Positions 43,116 to 52,708 of a stretch of DNA of 64,000 bases are shown here, piece after piece. The notes beneath the pieces are model-generated. The model made no database searches, was not told the origin of the DNA, and saw nothing but the letters and a program-made list of their open reading frames with translations. Each line of letters opens with the position of its first letter. Position 1 is the stretch's first letter. Both the position numbers and the translations under genes were made by a program. Origin of the DNA: CAVTWS01 sp963738445. Lineage in GTDB: Bacteria > Actinomycetota > Acidimicrobiia > Acidimicrobiales > SHLQ01. The stretch spans positions 620,001-684,000 of the forward strand of contig CAVTWS010000015.1 in NCBI GenBank assembly GCA_963738445.1, in the 5' to 3' direction.

Positions 43116-44182
43116 GTGAGCTCCACCATCGACCCCGATCGACTGTCCGCCCTCCGTCAGGCGAAGGCGGCCAGCGTGGTCTCACGGTGGTTTCCTGGGG
43201 CTCAGGTCGAGCCCGTGTCGTTCCCCGACGGAGCGGCCCTGGTCGGTCACGATCCTGCCGGTGCGCCGACCGCGTGGGTTCTGCGCTGCGAGCAACACCT
43301 CGTCGCCGGTGGCGCCGCCCTGGCGTTGGCCCTCCGGCGGTCGGTCGAAACGCTCCACGTCATCGCGGACCCGACCGGCCGCAACGCCCCGGGCCCGCCT
43401 GAGTCACCGGACGACGACCTGGCCCACCTCGCCCGGCGCCTCGACCTACTGGGTCGTTCCGGGCTCCTCACCGTCACGACCTGGCAGTTGGCCGGCGACC
43501 AACTCGAGATCCTCGCCCCGCGGCGCCTCCTCCGAAGCCGGAGCCGCTGGATCCCGCGGAGATGGAGAAGGCGGGAGTGCTCGAGGCGGCCGGGCTCGAC
43601 GTGGTCGTGGAGCAAGGCGTGGTCAGGGGTGAAGTGTTGGGCCTCGAAGTGGCCCGCGTGGTCCGCAGCGGCGACGGCTCGGTCGCCATCGAAGCGGGCG
43701 TCGGGCGGTTCGATCGGGAGGCCGGGGCGCTCCTCAACGCCGGCATGGACGAAACGCGGGCGCTCGCCGGCGTGATCGACCAGGTGATCGCCGTGCGACA
43801 CCGGGGCGGGCCTCCCCACGCCGTGAACCGGTTGGCCCGGGAGCGGTGGCTGCGCGCCGATCTGCTCGCCGATCCCGCGCTGGTCGGCTGCCGGTCCCTG
43901 CACGCGGTCGAACCGGTACGGCCCCGCCCGAACCTGCGTGAGCAATCGACCGCTCCCGCAGTGGGTGTCGGGATCCGGGGCGATCGGGTCCTGGTGGTGT
44001 GCGGGGTGGGCATCGACCTCGAACTCGTCCCCGACGCGGCCGAACTGGCCGACCAGCACACCCCCGACCGGGTGATCATCGCCGTGCCCCCACGCGATCT
44101 GATCCCCACCCTCGACGCGTTGGCCCGCCTGTTGCCCGTCCCCGCCGAGCTGCTCGGCATCCCCGGCTCCTGGCCGGCCTGA
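43116..44182 (+). CDS. Conserved-position unknown protein between rpmE and prfA (one frameshift)
   Basis: About 355 residues once a break at 43519-43531 (CGGCGCCTCCTCC) is bridged. The first part reads FPGAQVEPVSFPDGAALVG and VLRCEQHLVAGGAALALAL; the joined second part runs PPKPEPLDPAEMEKAGVL and VVVEQGVVRGEVLGLEVARV, then RFDREAGALLNAGMDETRAL, GVGIRGDRVLVVCGVGIDLEL and PAELLGIPGSWPA. It is alpha/beta, cytosolic, and has a well-ordered C-terminal half. I do not recognise it. GTG start 23 bases after rpmE suggests co-transcription with translation genes. Confidence 0.6.
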
Positions 44183-44185
44183 CCG

Positions 44186-44278
44186 CGCCCTTCGGCTTGC
44201 TCGCGCCGCTCCGACCGGGCCCTAGCCTCTGGGTCGCCTTCGGGCTCGCTCTGCTCGCGCCGTGCGGCGACCTAGCCT
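44186..44278 (+). promoter_or_regulatory. Duplicated prfA promoter segment
   Basis: Two similar segments of about 43 bases (44186-44228 and 44235-44278) share TTCGG, CTCGC, GCTCGCGCCG and each end in CCTAGCCT. The second TAGCCT (44273-44278) lies nine bases before the prfA GTG, giving a leaderless start; the first would give a leader of about 55 bases. Confidence 0.5.
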
Positions 44279-44287
44279 GGAACGCTC

Positions 44288-45361
44288 GTGGCATCGCTGA
44301 CCGATCGCATGGGCGCCCTGGAGCGCGAGCTGGCTGACGTGGAGGTCCAGCTGGCTGACCCGGCGCTCGTTCGCGACCGCACGCGCTCGCAGTCCGTGAA
44401 CCGCCGGTACAAGCAGCTGAGCGACGTCGTCGGGGCGTGGCGGGCGCTCGAGTCGGCCCGCGGCGACCTCGAGGTCGCCCGGGAGATGCTCGGCGAGGCG
44501 GTCGGCGATGACCGGGCGTTGCTCGCCGATGAGGTCGCCGAGATCGAGGCCGAGATGGCGCTCCAGGACGAGCGACTCCGGCTGGCCCTGTTGCCCCGCG
44601 ACCCCAACGACGACAAGAACGTCATCGTCGAGGTCCGCGGCGCCGAAGGAGGAGAGGAGGCGAATCTGTTCGCCCGGGATCTCTTCGACATGTACGTGGC
44701 GTATGCCCGGCGGATGGGTTGGAACGTCGAGCTCCTGGGGGGGCAGACATCCGACATGGGCGGATACACCGATGTGGCCTTCATGGTGAAGGGCGACAAC
44801 GTGTGGAGCCGCTTGAAGTTCGAGGCCGGCCCCCACCGGGTTCAGCGGGTACCCGTCACCGAATCCCAGGGCCGCATCCACACGTCGTCCGCGACGGTCG
44901 TGGTGCTGCCCGAGGCCGAGGAGGTCGATCTCGCCATCGACGACAACGATCTCCAGATCGACGTGTACCGGTCGTCGGGCCCGGGCGGCCAGTCCGTCAA
45001 CACGACGGATTCGGCGGTGCGGATCACCCACAAGCCCACCGGGCTGGTGGTGTCGATGCAGGACGAGAAGAGCCAGCTCCAGAACCGGCAGAAGGCCATG
45101 CAGGTGCTGCGGGCCCGCCTGCTGAAGCTCGAGCAGGACCGCCAGACGGCCGAGGCGTCGGCGGCCAAGCGGGGCCAGATCGGCGGCGGCGGGCGGTCCG
45201 AGAAGATCCGGACGTACAACTACAAAGAGAATCGGCTGACCGACCATCGCATCGGGCTGACGCTCTACAAGCTCGATCGGATCCTGTCCGGGGACCTCGA
45301 CGAGGTCAGCGAAGCGCTGATGCTGGAGGAGCGGGAGCGCCAGCTGAGCGAGCACTCGTGA
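44288..45361 (+). CDS. prfA: Peptide chain release factor 1
   Basis: A 357-residue class I release factor that reads UAA and UAG. The codon-recognition tripeptide is PVT in HRVQRVPVTESQGRIHTSSA, and the catalytic loop is SSGPGGQSVNTTDSAVRITH near residue 232. The N-terminal coiled-coil helices (ALERELADVEVQLAD) and C-terminal KIRTYNYKENRLTDHRI are normal. GTG start without Shine-Dalgarno, consistent with leaderless translation. The stop overlaps the prmC start (GTGA). Confidence 0.96.
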   Translation: MASLTDRMGALERELADVEVQLADPALVRDRTRSQSVNRRYKQLSDVVGAWRALESARGDLEVAREMLGEAVGDDRALLADEVAEIEAEMALQDERLRLALLPRDPNDDKNVIVEVRGAEGGEEANLFARDLFDMYVAYARRMGWNVELLGGQTSDMGGYTDVAFMVKGDNVWSRLKFEAGPHRVQRVPVTESQGRIHTSSATVVVLPEAEEVDLAIDDNDLQIDVYRSSGPGGQSVNTTDSAVRITHKPTGLVVSMQDEKSQLQNRQKAMQVLRARLLKLEQDRQTAEASAAKRGQIGGGGRSEKIRTYNYKENRLTDHRIGLTLYKLDRILSGDLDEVSEALMLEERERQLSEHS

Positions 45362-46212
45362 TCTGGCGAGAGTTGCTCGCCGACGCTGAGGTCGGGCTCG
45401 ACGGCGTCGCCGAACGCCCCGAACTGGAGGCGCGCTGGCTGGTCGAGGAGGCATCGGGATACGAGGGGGACGATCACTTCCGGGCGCTCGACGAGCCGGT
45501 GACCACCAGGTGCCTGGCCTACTTCGACACCCTGTTGGCCCGGCGTCGGGCGGGGGAACCGATCCAGTACGTCCTCGGCCACTGGCCGTTCCGGGAGCTC
45601 GACCTCATGGTGGATCGCCGGGTGCTGATCCCCCGACCGGAAACCGAAGTCGTCGCGGGGCACGCCATCGCGGTCCTGGCCGATCGCCCGAACCCACGCG
45701 TCCTGGATCTCGGTACCGGTTCGGGCGCGATCGCGCTGTCGATCGCGTGGGAGTGCCCGACCTCCCAGATCTGGGCGACCGATGCATCGGCCGAGGCGTT
45801 GGCCGTGGCCCGGGCGAACCTGGCCGGCATCGGCCGAGCCGCGGCTCGGGTGAACGTGGCGCAGGGTTCGTGGTTCGACCCGGTACCCGTGGACCTCGTC
45901 GGACGGTTCGATCTCATCGTGTCGAACCCGCCCTATGTGGCGTCCTCCGATGACCTCCCGCCGTCGGTGGTCGACTGGGAGCCAACCGAGGCTCTGGTGT
46001 CGGGCCCGACCGGGCTCGAATGCGTGGAGCACATCCTCGAACACAGTCCGCAGTGGTTGGTGCCCGGCGGTTGGCTCGTGGTGGAGATCGGGTTCGCCCA
46101 AGGCCCGGCAACCGCCGAACGTGCGGCCGCGCGGGGGTTCATCGACGTGCGCATCGTCCCCGATCTGGCCGGTCTCGATCGCGCGTTGATCGCCCGTTGC
46201 CCCACCGACTGA
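45358..46212 (+). CDS. prmC: Release factor glutamine methyltransferase
   Basis: A 284-residue SAM-dependent enzyme that methylates the glutamine of the GGQ loop in release factors. An N-terminal helical domain (PELEARWLVEEASGYEGD, RRRAGEPIQYVLGHWPF) is followed by the Rossmann domain: RPETEVV, VLDLGTGSGAIALSIAW and the catalytic NPPYV near residue 190. It overlaps prfA as GTGA, so the enzyme and its substrate are made together. No sua5/tsaC gene follows, unlike in many Actinobacteria. Confidence 0.95.
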   Translation: MIWRELLADAEVGLDGVAERPELEARWLVEEASGYEGDDHFRALDEPVTTRCLAYFDTLLARRRAGEPIQYVLGHWPFRELDLMVDRRVLIPRPETEVVAGHAIAVLADRPNPRVLDLGTGSGAIALSIAWECPTSQIWATDASAEALAVARANLAGIGRAAARVNVAQGSWFDPVPVDLVGRFDLIVSNPPYVASSDDLPPSVVDWEPTEALVSGPTGLECVEHILEHSPQWLVPGGWLVVEIGFAQGPATAERAAARGFIDVRIVPDLAGLDRALIARCPTD

Positions 46213-46223
46213 GAATGGCCGCG

Positions 46224-46229
46224 TAGGCT
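46224..46229 (+). promoter_or_regulatory. -10 element of rpiB, predicted leaderless
   Basis: TAGGCT lies six bases before ATG 46236, in the 23-base gap after prmC. The ATG has no ribosome-binding site. Confidence 0.4.
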
Positions 46230-46235
46230 CGGAGC

Positions 46236-46673
46236 ATGCGTATCGCGGTCGGTGCCGACCATGCCGGGTTCGCCCTCAAGCAGGTGCTCGCCGATCATCT
46301 CCGGGCCGCCGATCACGAGGTGATCGATCTCGGTGCCCACTCCGAGGATCGGGTCGACTACCCCGACTTCGGCGCCGCGGTCGGTCGGGCCGTCGCCGGC
46401 GGCGGGGCCGACCTCGGCGTATGTGTCTGCGGCAGTGGCATCGGCATCGCCATGGCCGCCAACAAGGTGCCGGGGGCACGGGCCGCAACCGTGCACGACG
46501 TCACCTCGGCGCGGTTGGCGCGGCAACACAACGATGCCAACGTGATCTGCCTGGGCGAGCGCCTCACGGGCCAACAGGTGGCGTTGGATGCGCTCGACGC
46601 CTGGTTGGCCGCCCGCTTCGAGGGTGGGCGCCACACCGCTCGGGTGGCGAAGATCGACGCCCTCGGCTCCTGA
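46236..46673 (+). CDS. rpiB: Ribose-5-phosphate isomerase B
   Basis: A 145-residue cytosolic isomerase of ribose 5-phosphate and ribulose 5-phosphate. IAVGADHAGFALK is the phosphate-binding start, DYPDFGAAVGRAV and VCVCGSGIGIAMAANKVPGARAA carry the active-site cysteine and anion hole, and ARQHNDANVICLGER closes the pocket. Length and motifs are normal. Confidence 0.95.
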   Translation: MRIAVGADHAGFALKQVLADHLRAADHEVIDLGAHSEDRVDYPDFGAAVGRAVAGGGADLGVCVCGSGIGIAMAANKVPGARAATVHDVTSARLARQHNDANVICLGERLTGQQVALDALDAWLAARFEGGRHTARVAKIDALGS

Positions 46674-46787
46674 CGCCGGAAGCAAGCGTTTTCAGGTCGC
46701 GAATTGGGTCTCACGGCTCGGGGTCGCCCTCGGGCTCGACCGGTACCCTCGGTCCACAGATATCGTCGAACGAGGGCCGGGACGCAG

Positions 46788-47594
46788 ATGGCACAGGACA
46801 AGATCGATCCCGCGGACGTGCCGGTGGTGATCTTCTGCGGTGGGCAGGGAACGCGCATCCGTGAAGCCTCCGAGTCGCTCCCCAAGCCGATGATCGAGAT
46901 CGGCGGCAAACCCGTCCTGTGGCACATCATGAAGGGCTACGCCCACTACGGGCACCGTCGGTTCGTCCTCTGCCTCGGCTACAAGGACTGGATCATCAAG
47001 CAGTTCTTCCTGAACTACCGACCCCAGCTGAGCGACATGACCGTCCGGCTCCAACGACCGGACGAGACCGACTATCTCGGAGAGTTCGGTACGGAGGACT
47101 GGGAGGTGTCGCTCGTCTACACCGGTCTCGACACCCTCACCGGCGCGAGGCTGGCCCAGGTTGGCAGGTACATCGACGCCCCGTACTTCTGTCTCACCTA
47201 CGGCGACGGGGTGGCCGACGTCGACATCGCCGACCTCATCGACGTGCACGTCGGGCACGGTCTGCTCGGCACCATCACCACGGTGCACCCCACGTCGCGT
47301 TTCGGGGAACTGCAGATGGATGGCGCCCGCGTTGTCGGGTTCGCCGAGAAGCCCGACCTGAGCGAGGGATTCATCAACGGTGGGTTCTTCGTGTTCGACC
47401 GGGAGTTCCTCGACTACGTCAGCGAGGACTCGCCGATGCTCGAGAAGGATCCACTGCAGCAGCTGGTGGCCGACGGCCAACTCGGATACCGGGTCCACGA
47501 GGGCTTCTGGCGGGGCATGGACACCTACCGGGAGTACGTCGAGCTCAACAGCCTCTGGGATTCCCGCGACGCCCCATGGCGGGTCTGGGACTGA
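46788..47594 (+). CDS. rfbF: Glucose-1-phosphate cytidylyltransferase-like nucleotidyltransferase
   Basis: A 268-residue sugar-phosphate nucleotidyltransferase. VVIFCGGQGTRIREASESLPKPM is the nucleotide-binding start, with IEIGGKPVLWHIMKGYAHYG, LCLGYKDWIIKQFFLNY and FCLTYGDGVADVDI typical of RfbF, which forms CDP-glucose. GFINGGFFVFDREFLDY and FWRGMDTYRE supply the sugar site. It should feed a CDP-linked deoxy sugar, but the 4,6-dehydratase that normally follows is absent here; sugar-modifying genes lie 5-7 kb away on the other strand. ATG 46788 begins the native N-terminus. Confidence 0.85.
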   Translation: MAQDKIDPADVPVVIFCGGQGTRIREASESLPKPMIEIGGKPVLWHIMKGYAHYGHRRFVLCLGYKDWIIKQFFLNYRPQLSDMTVRLQRPDETDYLGEFGTEDWEVSLVYTGLDTLTGARLAQVGRYIDAPYFCLTYGDGVADVDIADLIDVHVGHGLLGTITTVHPTSRFGELQMDGARVVGFAEKPDLSEGFINGGFFVFDREFLDYVSEDSPMLEKDPLQQLVADGQLGYRVHEGFWRGMDTYREYVELNSLWDSRDAPWRVWD

Positions 47595-47601
47595 TCCAGA
47601 C

Positions 47602-47630
47602 CCCGGCGGGGGAATAGCGGTCCCGCCGGG
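47602..47630 (+). terminator. Terminator after the cytidylyltransferase gene
   Basis: CCCGGCGGG (47602-47610) and CCCGCCGGG (47622-47630) form a perfect 9-bp stem with an 11-base loop, eight bases after the stop. Confidence 0.7.
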
Positions 47631-47643
47631 CGCGCCGGCCGGA

Positions 47644-47649
47644 TAGCCT
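47644..47649 (+). promoter_or_regulatory. -10 element of glyA
   Basis: TAGCCT lies 39 bases before the glyA GTG and directly after the preceding terminator. The leader contains AGAGGAG at a proper distance, so this gene, unlike its neighbours, has a conventional leader. CGGGA-AG-TCCCG forms a small dyad in it. Confidence 0.4.
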
Positions 47650-47688
47650 CGGGAAGTCCCGAAATCGGGATCCGAGAGGAGCCGTCCC

Positions 47689-48932
47689 GTGCCCTGGTCC
47701 ACCGCTGGCGATCCCGAGTTGTCGGCCCTGCTCGGCGCCGAGATCGACCGCCAGAACACCACCCTCCAGCTCATCGCCAGCGAGAACTTCGCCTCGCCAG
47801 CCATCATGTCGGCCACCGGTTCGGTGCTGACGAACAAGTACAGCGAGGGATACCCGGGCAAGCGGTACTACGGCGGCAACGAGGTCATCGACCAGGTGGA
47901 GGATCTGGCCCGCCGGCGCGTGTCCGCGTTGTTCGGAGCCGAACACGCGAACGTCCAGCCCCACGCTGGCGCGAACGCGAACGTCGCCGCCTACCTGGCC
48001 GTGCTCGAGGCCGGCGACACCGTCCTCGGCATGAGCCTCGACCACGGTGGCCACCTGACCCACGGCTCGCCCGTCAACATCAGTGGGCGTCTCTACCGGT
48101 TCGTGCCCTACGGCGTGACCCCGAGTGACGAACGCATCGACTACGACCAGATCCGCGACCTGGCCCGCGAGCACCGGCCCAAGCTGATCGTGGCCGGCGC
48201 CACCGCGTACTCGCGCATCATCGAGCCGGCCCCGCTGCGCCAGATCGCCGACGAGGTCGGTGCCCTCCTGATGTTCGACGCCGCCCACATCGCCGGGCTC
48301 ATCGCCGGCGGCGCCCATCCGAACCCCACGCCCTTCGCCGACATCGTGACCTTCACCACCCACAAGACGCTGCGCGGGCCACGCGGTGGCTGCATCCTGG
48401 CGCGCTCGGAGCTGGCGGCGGCCATCGACAAGGCCGTCTTCCCGGGGCTCCAGGGTGGTCCGCTCGAGCACGTGATCGCCGCCAAGGCGCTGGCGTTCCA
48501 CGAAGCCGCCCAGCCCGAGTTCAGCGCCTATGCCCACCGGATCGTGGCCAACGCCCAGGCGCTCGCGGCCGCGCTGGGGAGTCAGGGCTTCCGGCTGGTG
48601 TCGGGTGGCACCGACAACCACCTGATGCTCGTCGACCTGCGGACCTTTGACTCCGAGCTCACCGGCAAGGAGGCCCAGGCGGTGCTCGACCAGGCCGGGA
48701 TCAGCCTGAACAAGAACACCGTCCCCGATGACCCGCGCTCCCCGTTCGTGACCAGCGGCGTGCGGATTGGCACCCCGGCTGTCACCACGCAGGGCATGGG
48801 CGAAGCGGACATGGCCACGGTGGCCGATCTCATCGCCCGCGCGCTCGCGGCCGGGCCGATCACGCCGAGTTGGCCGCGGTGCGCCGGACCGTGACCGACC
48901 TCTGTAGCCGGTACACCCCCTACCCGAGCTGA
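47689..48932 (+). CDS. glyA: Serine hydroxymethyltransferase (frameshift near the 3' end)
   Basis: A PLP enzyme that makes glycine and methylene-tetrahydrofolate from serine. LIASENFASPAIMSATGS, NKYSEGYPGKRYYGGNE, DAAHIAGLIAGG and the PLP lysine in TFTTHKTLRGPRGG (Lys226) are present. After DLIARALA the frame breaks near 48850-48858; the shifted frame gives the normal end DHAELAAVRRTVTDLCSRY with TPYPS and stops at 48932. Only the last 24 residues are affected. As the gene is essential in most bacteria, an indel error is likely. Confidence 0.93.
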
Positions 48933-48945
48933 CCCGAGCTCCCTC

Positions 48946-50094
48946 GTGCCGACCGTCCGCGACTACCTGGTGGTCATGGCGGTTGCTGCAGTCACCACCG
49001 GACTGATCACGCCGTTGGTGCGTTACGTCGCCATCCGCCGCGGCGCGGTGGTGATCCCGAACGACCGTCACGTTCACACGCGCCCCGTCCCCGCAGTGGG
49101 CGGTGCCGCCATGTTCGTCGGCCTGGTCGCGGCGCTGATCGTGGCGTGGAACATGTCGGCGTTCAGTGACATCTTCGTGACCCCGAGTGACATCGTGGGG
49201 ATCCTGGTGGCGTCGTCGGTCATGTACGCCGTTGGTCTGCTCGACGATCTCCGACCGGTCTCGGCGCCGGCGAAGACCGCGGGAATGGTGTTGGCGGCCA
49301 GCGTGCTGTCGATCTCGGGCGTGAGCATCCTCTTCTTCCGGATCCCCTTCTTCCAGCTGTTGTTGTTGTCGCCGAACGATTCGGCGCTGCTCACGGTGCT
49401 CTGGGTGGTGGGGATCGCCAACGCGGTGAACCTCATCGACGGCCTCGACGGATTGGCGGCCGGCATCGTCGGCATCGCCGGCGCCACGTTCTGGCTGTAC
49501 AGCATGGAACTGCTCGACCAGGAGGTGCTCCTGCCCGGCAACCCCGGTGCGTTGATCGCCGCGATCATCGTCGGGCTGTGCGTGGGGTTCCTGCCCCACA
49601 ACTTCCATCCGGCCAAGATCTTCATGGGCGACGGCGGCGCGCTCCTGCTCGGCCTGCTCATGGCGGCCAGCACGATCTCGGTCGGCGGTCGCTCGGACAA
49701 GGACATCACCGGTCAGTCGCTCGTGTTCTTTGCGCCGATCGTGATCCCGCTCGTCATCCTCGGCGTACCGCTCCTCGACCTCGTCTTCGCCATCGTGCGC
49801 CACGCCGTTCGCCGCAAGGGTGTGGCCACCGCCGACCGCGAGCACCTGCATCATCGCCTCATGCGGCTCGGCCACGGACACGTGCGCACGGTGCTCATCA
49901 TGTGGGCCTGGACCGCGCTCTTGTCCGTCCTGGCGTTGTATCCCATCTACACCGGCACCAGCGATGCGTTCGTGCCGAGCGCCATCGCCGCCTTGGCGCT
50001 GCTGCTCGTGACCGTCTTCCTCCCCGGTCGGGCCAGCCGGAAGGGCGAGCCGGACCACGCGACCGATGCAGAGACGGTCGACGTGGACGCCTGA
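48946..50094 (+). CDS. wecA: WecA/TagO-like undecaprenyl-phosphate sugar-1-phosphate transferase
   Basis: A 382-residue membrane enzyme with about eleven helices that starts polymer synthesis by moving a HexNAc-1-phosphate to a polyprenyl phosphate. GLLDDLRPV and NLIDGLDGLAAGI carry the catalytic aspartates, PAKIFMGDGGALLLG the second metal motif, and DREHLHHRLMRLGHGH the cytoplasmic carbohydrate-recognition loop. In Actinobacteria this gene (Rv1302-like) precedes the ATP synthase operon and starts the arabinogalactan or another wall polymer. GTG start, 13 bases after glyA. Confidence 0.9.
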   Translation: MPTVRDYLVVMAVAAVTTGLITPLVRYVAIRRGAVVIPNDRHVHTRPVPAVGGAAMFVGLVAALIVAWNMSAFSDIFVTPSDIVGILVASSVMYAVGLLDDLRPVSAPAKTAGMVLAASVLSISGVSILFFRIPFFQLLLLSPNDSALLTVLWVVGIANAVNLIDGLDGLAAGIVGIAGATFWLYSMELLDQEVLLPGNPGALIAAIIVGLCVGFLPHNFHPAKIFMGDGGALLLGLLMAASTISVGGRSDKDITGQSLVFFAPIVIPLVILGVPLLDLVFAIVRHAVRRKGVATADREHLHHRLMRLGHGHVRTVLIMWAWTALLSVLALYPIYTGTSDAFVPSAIAALALLLVTVFLPGRASRKGEPDHATDAETVDVDA

Positions 50095-50109
50095 CGGCAA
50101 GCGACGTCG

Positions 50110-51294
50110 TTACTCCTCGGCGTGCACCCATGAGCGGCGGGCCAGGGAGAGGGTCACCATACCGATGGCCGCGGCGACGGCCGACGCGAGGAGGATGGAC
50201 AGCTTCGCGTCCGACAGCAGCGGTGACCCGACGAAGCTCAGGTCGGCGATGAACAGCGCCACGGTGAAGCCGATGCCGGCCAGGGCGGCGCCGCCGGCCA
50301 ACTCGCCGGAGCCCACGCCCTCGGGCAGTTGACCGACACCGATGCGCCGAGCGACGATCGCCGGCACGAAGATGCCGATGGGCTTGCCCACGACCAGACC
50401 CAGGGCGATGCCCCACGACACGGGGCTCATGGAGGCGGCGCGCAGAGTGTCGTTCCGAACGACCACTCCGGCGTTGGCGAGGGCGAACAGGGGCACGACG
50501 ACAAGGGCCGAGAAGGGATGGAGCAGGTGCTCGATGTCGTCGAGCAGCGGTCGCCCTCGAACGGGACGGGCGGGGGTCAACAGGCCAACGGCGACGCCGG
50601 CGAGGGTGGCATGGACGCCTGACTCGTGGACGCAGGCCCACAGCGCCAGCGCGGGCGGAACATAGACCAGCGGGCTCGTCACCCCCAGGCGGCGCATGGC
50701 CACGATGCCCAGCACGATGCCGGCGGCGGCCAGGAGGTAGGCGGCGTCGATCCCGTCGGAATAGAAGATGGCGATGATGATGATGGCCCCGAGGTCGTCG
50801 ACGATGGCCACGGCCAGCAGGAACAGGCGGAGTCCCGACGGCGCCCGGTTCCCGAGCAGCGCCAGCACGCCGAGCACGAACGCGATGTCGGTGGCTATCG
50901 GGATGCCCCACCCGTCGGAACCGGCTCGGCCGGCGGTCACGAGAGCGAAGATCGTGGCCGGCACCACCATGCCCCCGAGCGCGGCGATCACCGGCACGGC
51001 CGCATCGCGAGGGCTGGCCAACTCGCCGGTGACGAGCTCGCGCTTGATCTCGAGTCCGACCACGAAGAAGAACCCGGCCATCAGGCCATCGTTGATCCAA
51101 CCCCGGAGCTCGAGGTCGAGGTGGAGAGGCGAACTCGGCCCGACCACAGTCGACCAGACGTCCTCGTACCCGTGCGGGTCGGCGTTGGCCCAGATCAGAG
51201 CCAGGAGGGTGGCGGCGAGCAGGAGTGACCCACCGACGATCTCGTCGTGGATGAACTCGTGGAGCGACCGTCGCGTGGACGAACTGGTGGACAT
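50110..51294 (-). CDS. nhaA: Na+/H+ antiporter NhaA
   Basis: A 394-residue antiporter that expels sodium for protons. GLMAGFFFVVGLEIKREL, PIATDIAFVLGVLALLG and LAVAIVDDLGAIIIIAIFY hold the pH-sensor and the paired aspartates (DD) of the ion site, and GIGFTVALFIADLSF is the conserved C-terminal helix. ATG 51294 starts the native MSTSSSTRRSLHEFIHDE. It is convergent with the WecA-like gene, 15 bases apart, and marks the start of the block inserted before the ATP synthase operon. Confidence 0.94.
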   Translation of the reverse strand: MSTSSSTRRSLHEFIHDEIVGGSLLLAATLLALIWANADPHGYEDVWSTVVGPSSPLHLDLELRGWINDGLMAGFFFVVGLEIKRELVTGELASPRDAAVPVIAALGGMVVPATIFALVTAGRAGSDGWGIPIATDIAFVLGVLALLGNRAPSGLRLFLLAVAIVDDLGAIIIIAIFYSDGIDAAYLLAAAGIVLGIVAMRRLGVTSPLVYVPPALALWACVHESGVHATLAGVAVGLLTPARPVRGRPLLDDIEHLLHPFSALVVVPLFALANAGVVVRNDTLRAASMSPVSWGIALGLVVGKPIGIFVPAIVARRIGVGQLPEGVGSGELAGGAALAGIGFTVALFIADLSFVGSPLLSDAKLSILLASAVAAAIGMVTLSLARRSWVHAEE

Positions 51295-51388
51295 GGGGAC
51301 GACCTTGGTCGGCGTGTGTGCCGACCAGACTTCCCGGCGCTCCTGCCTCCACCATATCGTCGGTTCACATGGCGCAGTCGACGTGGGC

Positions 51389-52679
51389 TCAGCCGCCGAA
51401 GGCAGCGATCTGCTCGGCCCAGAGCTGATCGCTGAGGCGGCCGGCGGGGAGCTCCACGTCATCGAACGTGATGGGCGTGTCCTGGGCGAGGTCCCGCTTC
51501 AGGATGCACCCGTCGGCGAGGCCGATGGGCAGCAGGTTCTCGCTCCGGGCCACCGGGCTGTTCTCCATCACGCCGTAGGTGGCGAAGCCACCGACTCCGT
51601 CGAGCCGGGTGCCGGCGGTGAGGTCGAACTTGGCCAACGCCACCACGTCGGTGACGGGCGCGCCGACCGGGGTGACGGACGAGTCGCCGAAGAGCACAGC
51701 CCGGGCGACGGTCAGGGGGGTCTCGAGCGGGCTCAGGTGATAGGGGCGGTAGAAGGTGTACACCGGGCCGTCGCCCATCTTGTAGATCTTCATGTACCGC
51801 TGGTGGAACCAGCTCTCGGAGTACGCCAGCACGAACACACCGAAGCTCGGCTCGGCGCCCAAGATGTAGTCGACGATCCCGCCGCCGTCCTGGTACAGCT
51901 TCTCGACCGGGAACAGGGCGTGCGCCTCCTCGACCCGGGCGGTGGTCGGTCCCTCCATGCCGCGCTGCGACACGCCGAAGCCCGATGCGTTGGCGACACA
52001 CGCCATCTCCGCGGCGATCTTGGTGCCGTCGGCGAAGCTGGTGATGTGCTTGGGCCGCTGGAACACGTTGGCGGCGAAACCGGCCTGGGTCTCCGGGGTG
52101 CGCCGGTGGTCGAGCAGCGACTTGATGTTGCCGAGCACGACCGGGGTGAAGCCCATCATCCGGGCCTCTCGAACGAGGTTCATGATGACGCCGGGCTGGT
52201 CACCGTCGGCGTCTGTGAACACGACACCGGCGGAGTCGGCGCGCCGCTTGAGGATGGGTCCGAGCGTGCAGTCGAGCTCGGCGTTCAGGAGCACGAGGGG
52301 GTGGCCGTGTGTCGATCGCGGCGACGGCGGTCTGGCTGCCGAACTCGATCTCGCCCGTCGCTTCGACGACGGCTTCGATGCGGTCGCTGCCGGTGACGAG
52401 GGTCGGGTCGTCGGTGATGGCCGGCTGGTGCTTGGCCATAGCCGCAGCGAGCTGGGCCGCGGTGGACACGGTGGCGAAGTCGTGGATGCCGATGTCGGTG
52501 AACGCCTTGGCGGCTTCGTCGAGCGTGCGGTTGACCACCACGCTCACCTCCATGCCGGGCGTGGCCTCGGTGATCTGGTGCACGAGGCCGCGGCCGGCGA
52601 ACCCGGCTCCGACGACGCCGACGCGCACCGGATCTCCGGCGGCTCGGCGGGCTTCGAGAGCGGTATCGACGATGATCAC
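51389..52679 (-). CDS. NAD(P)-binding oxidoreductase with C-terminal SAF domain (one frameshift)
   Basis: About 429 residues. The N-terminal Rossmann domain (VRVGVVGAGFAGRGLVHQI, VVNRTLDEAAKAF, VVEATGEIEFG) resembles homoserine dehydrogenase. A frame break at 52308-52313, in a CACA stretch, separates it from LVLLNAELDCTLGPILKRR and the catalytic domain, which ends with an SAF domain (RLDGVGGFATYGVMENSPVA, LLPIGLADGCILKRDL). Such proteins recur in surface-sugar clusters next to RmlC-like epimerases; the reaction is not established. AGGAG precedes GTG 52679 by six bases. Here it lies just downstream of an RmlC-like gene. Confidence 0.78.
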
Positions 52680-52708
52680 AGTGGACTCCTGACGAGGAGG
52701 GTTCGGGT

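Noticed and set aside
47595..47688. Glycine riboswitch upstream of glyA
   Set aside because: The gap is a terminator plus a 39-base leader, too short for an aptamer.
47545..50100. 851-codon minus-strand frame opposite glyA and the wecA-like gene
   Set aside because: Both sense genes are unmistakable; the frame is a codon-bias shadow.
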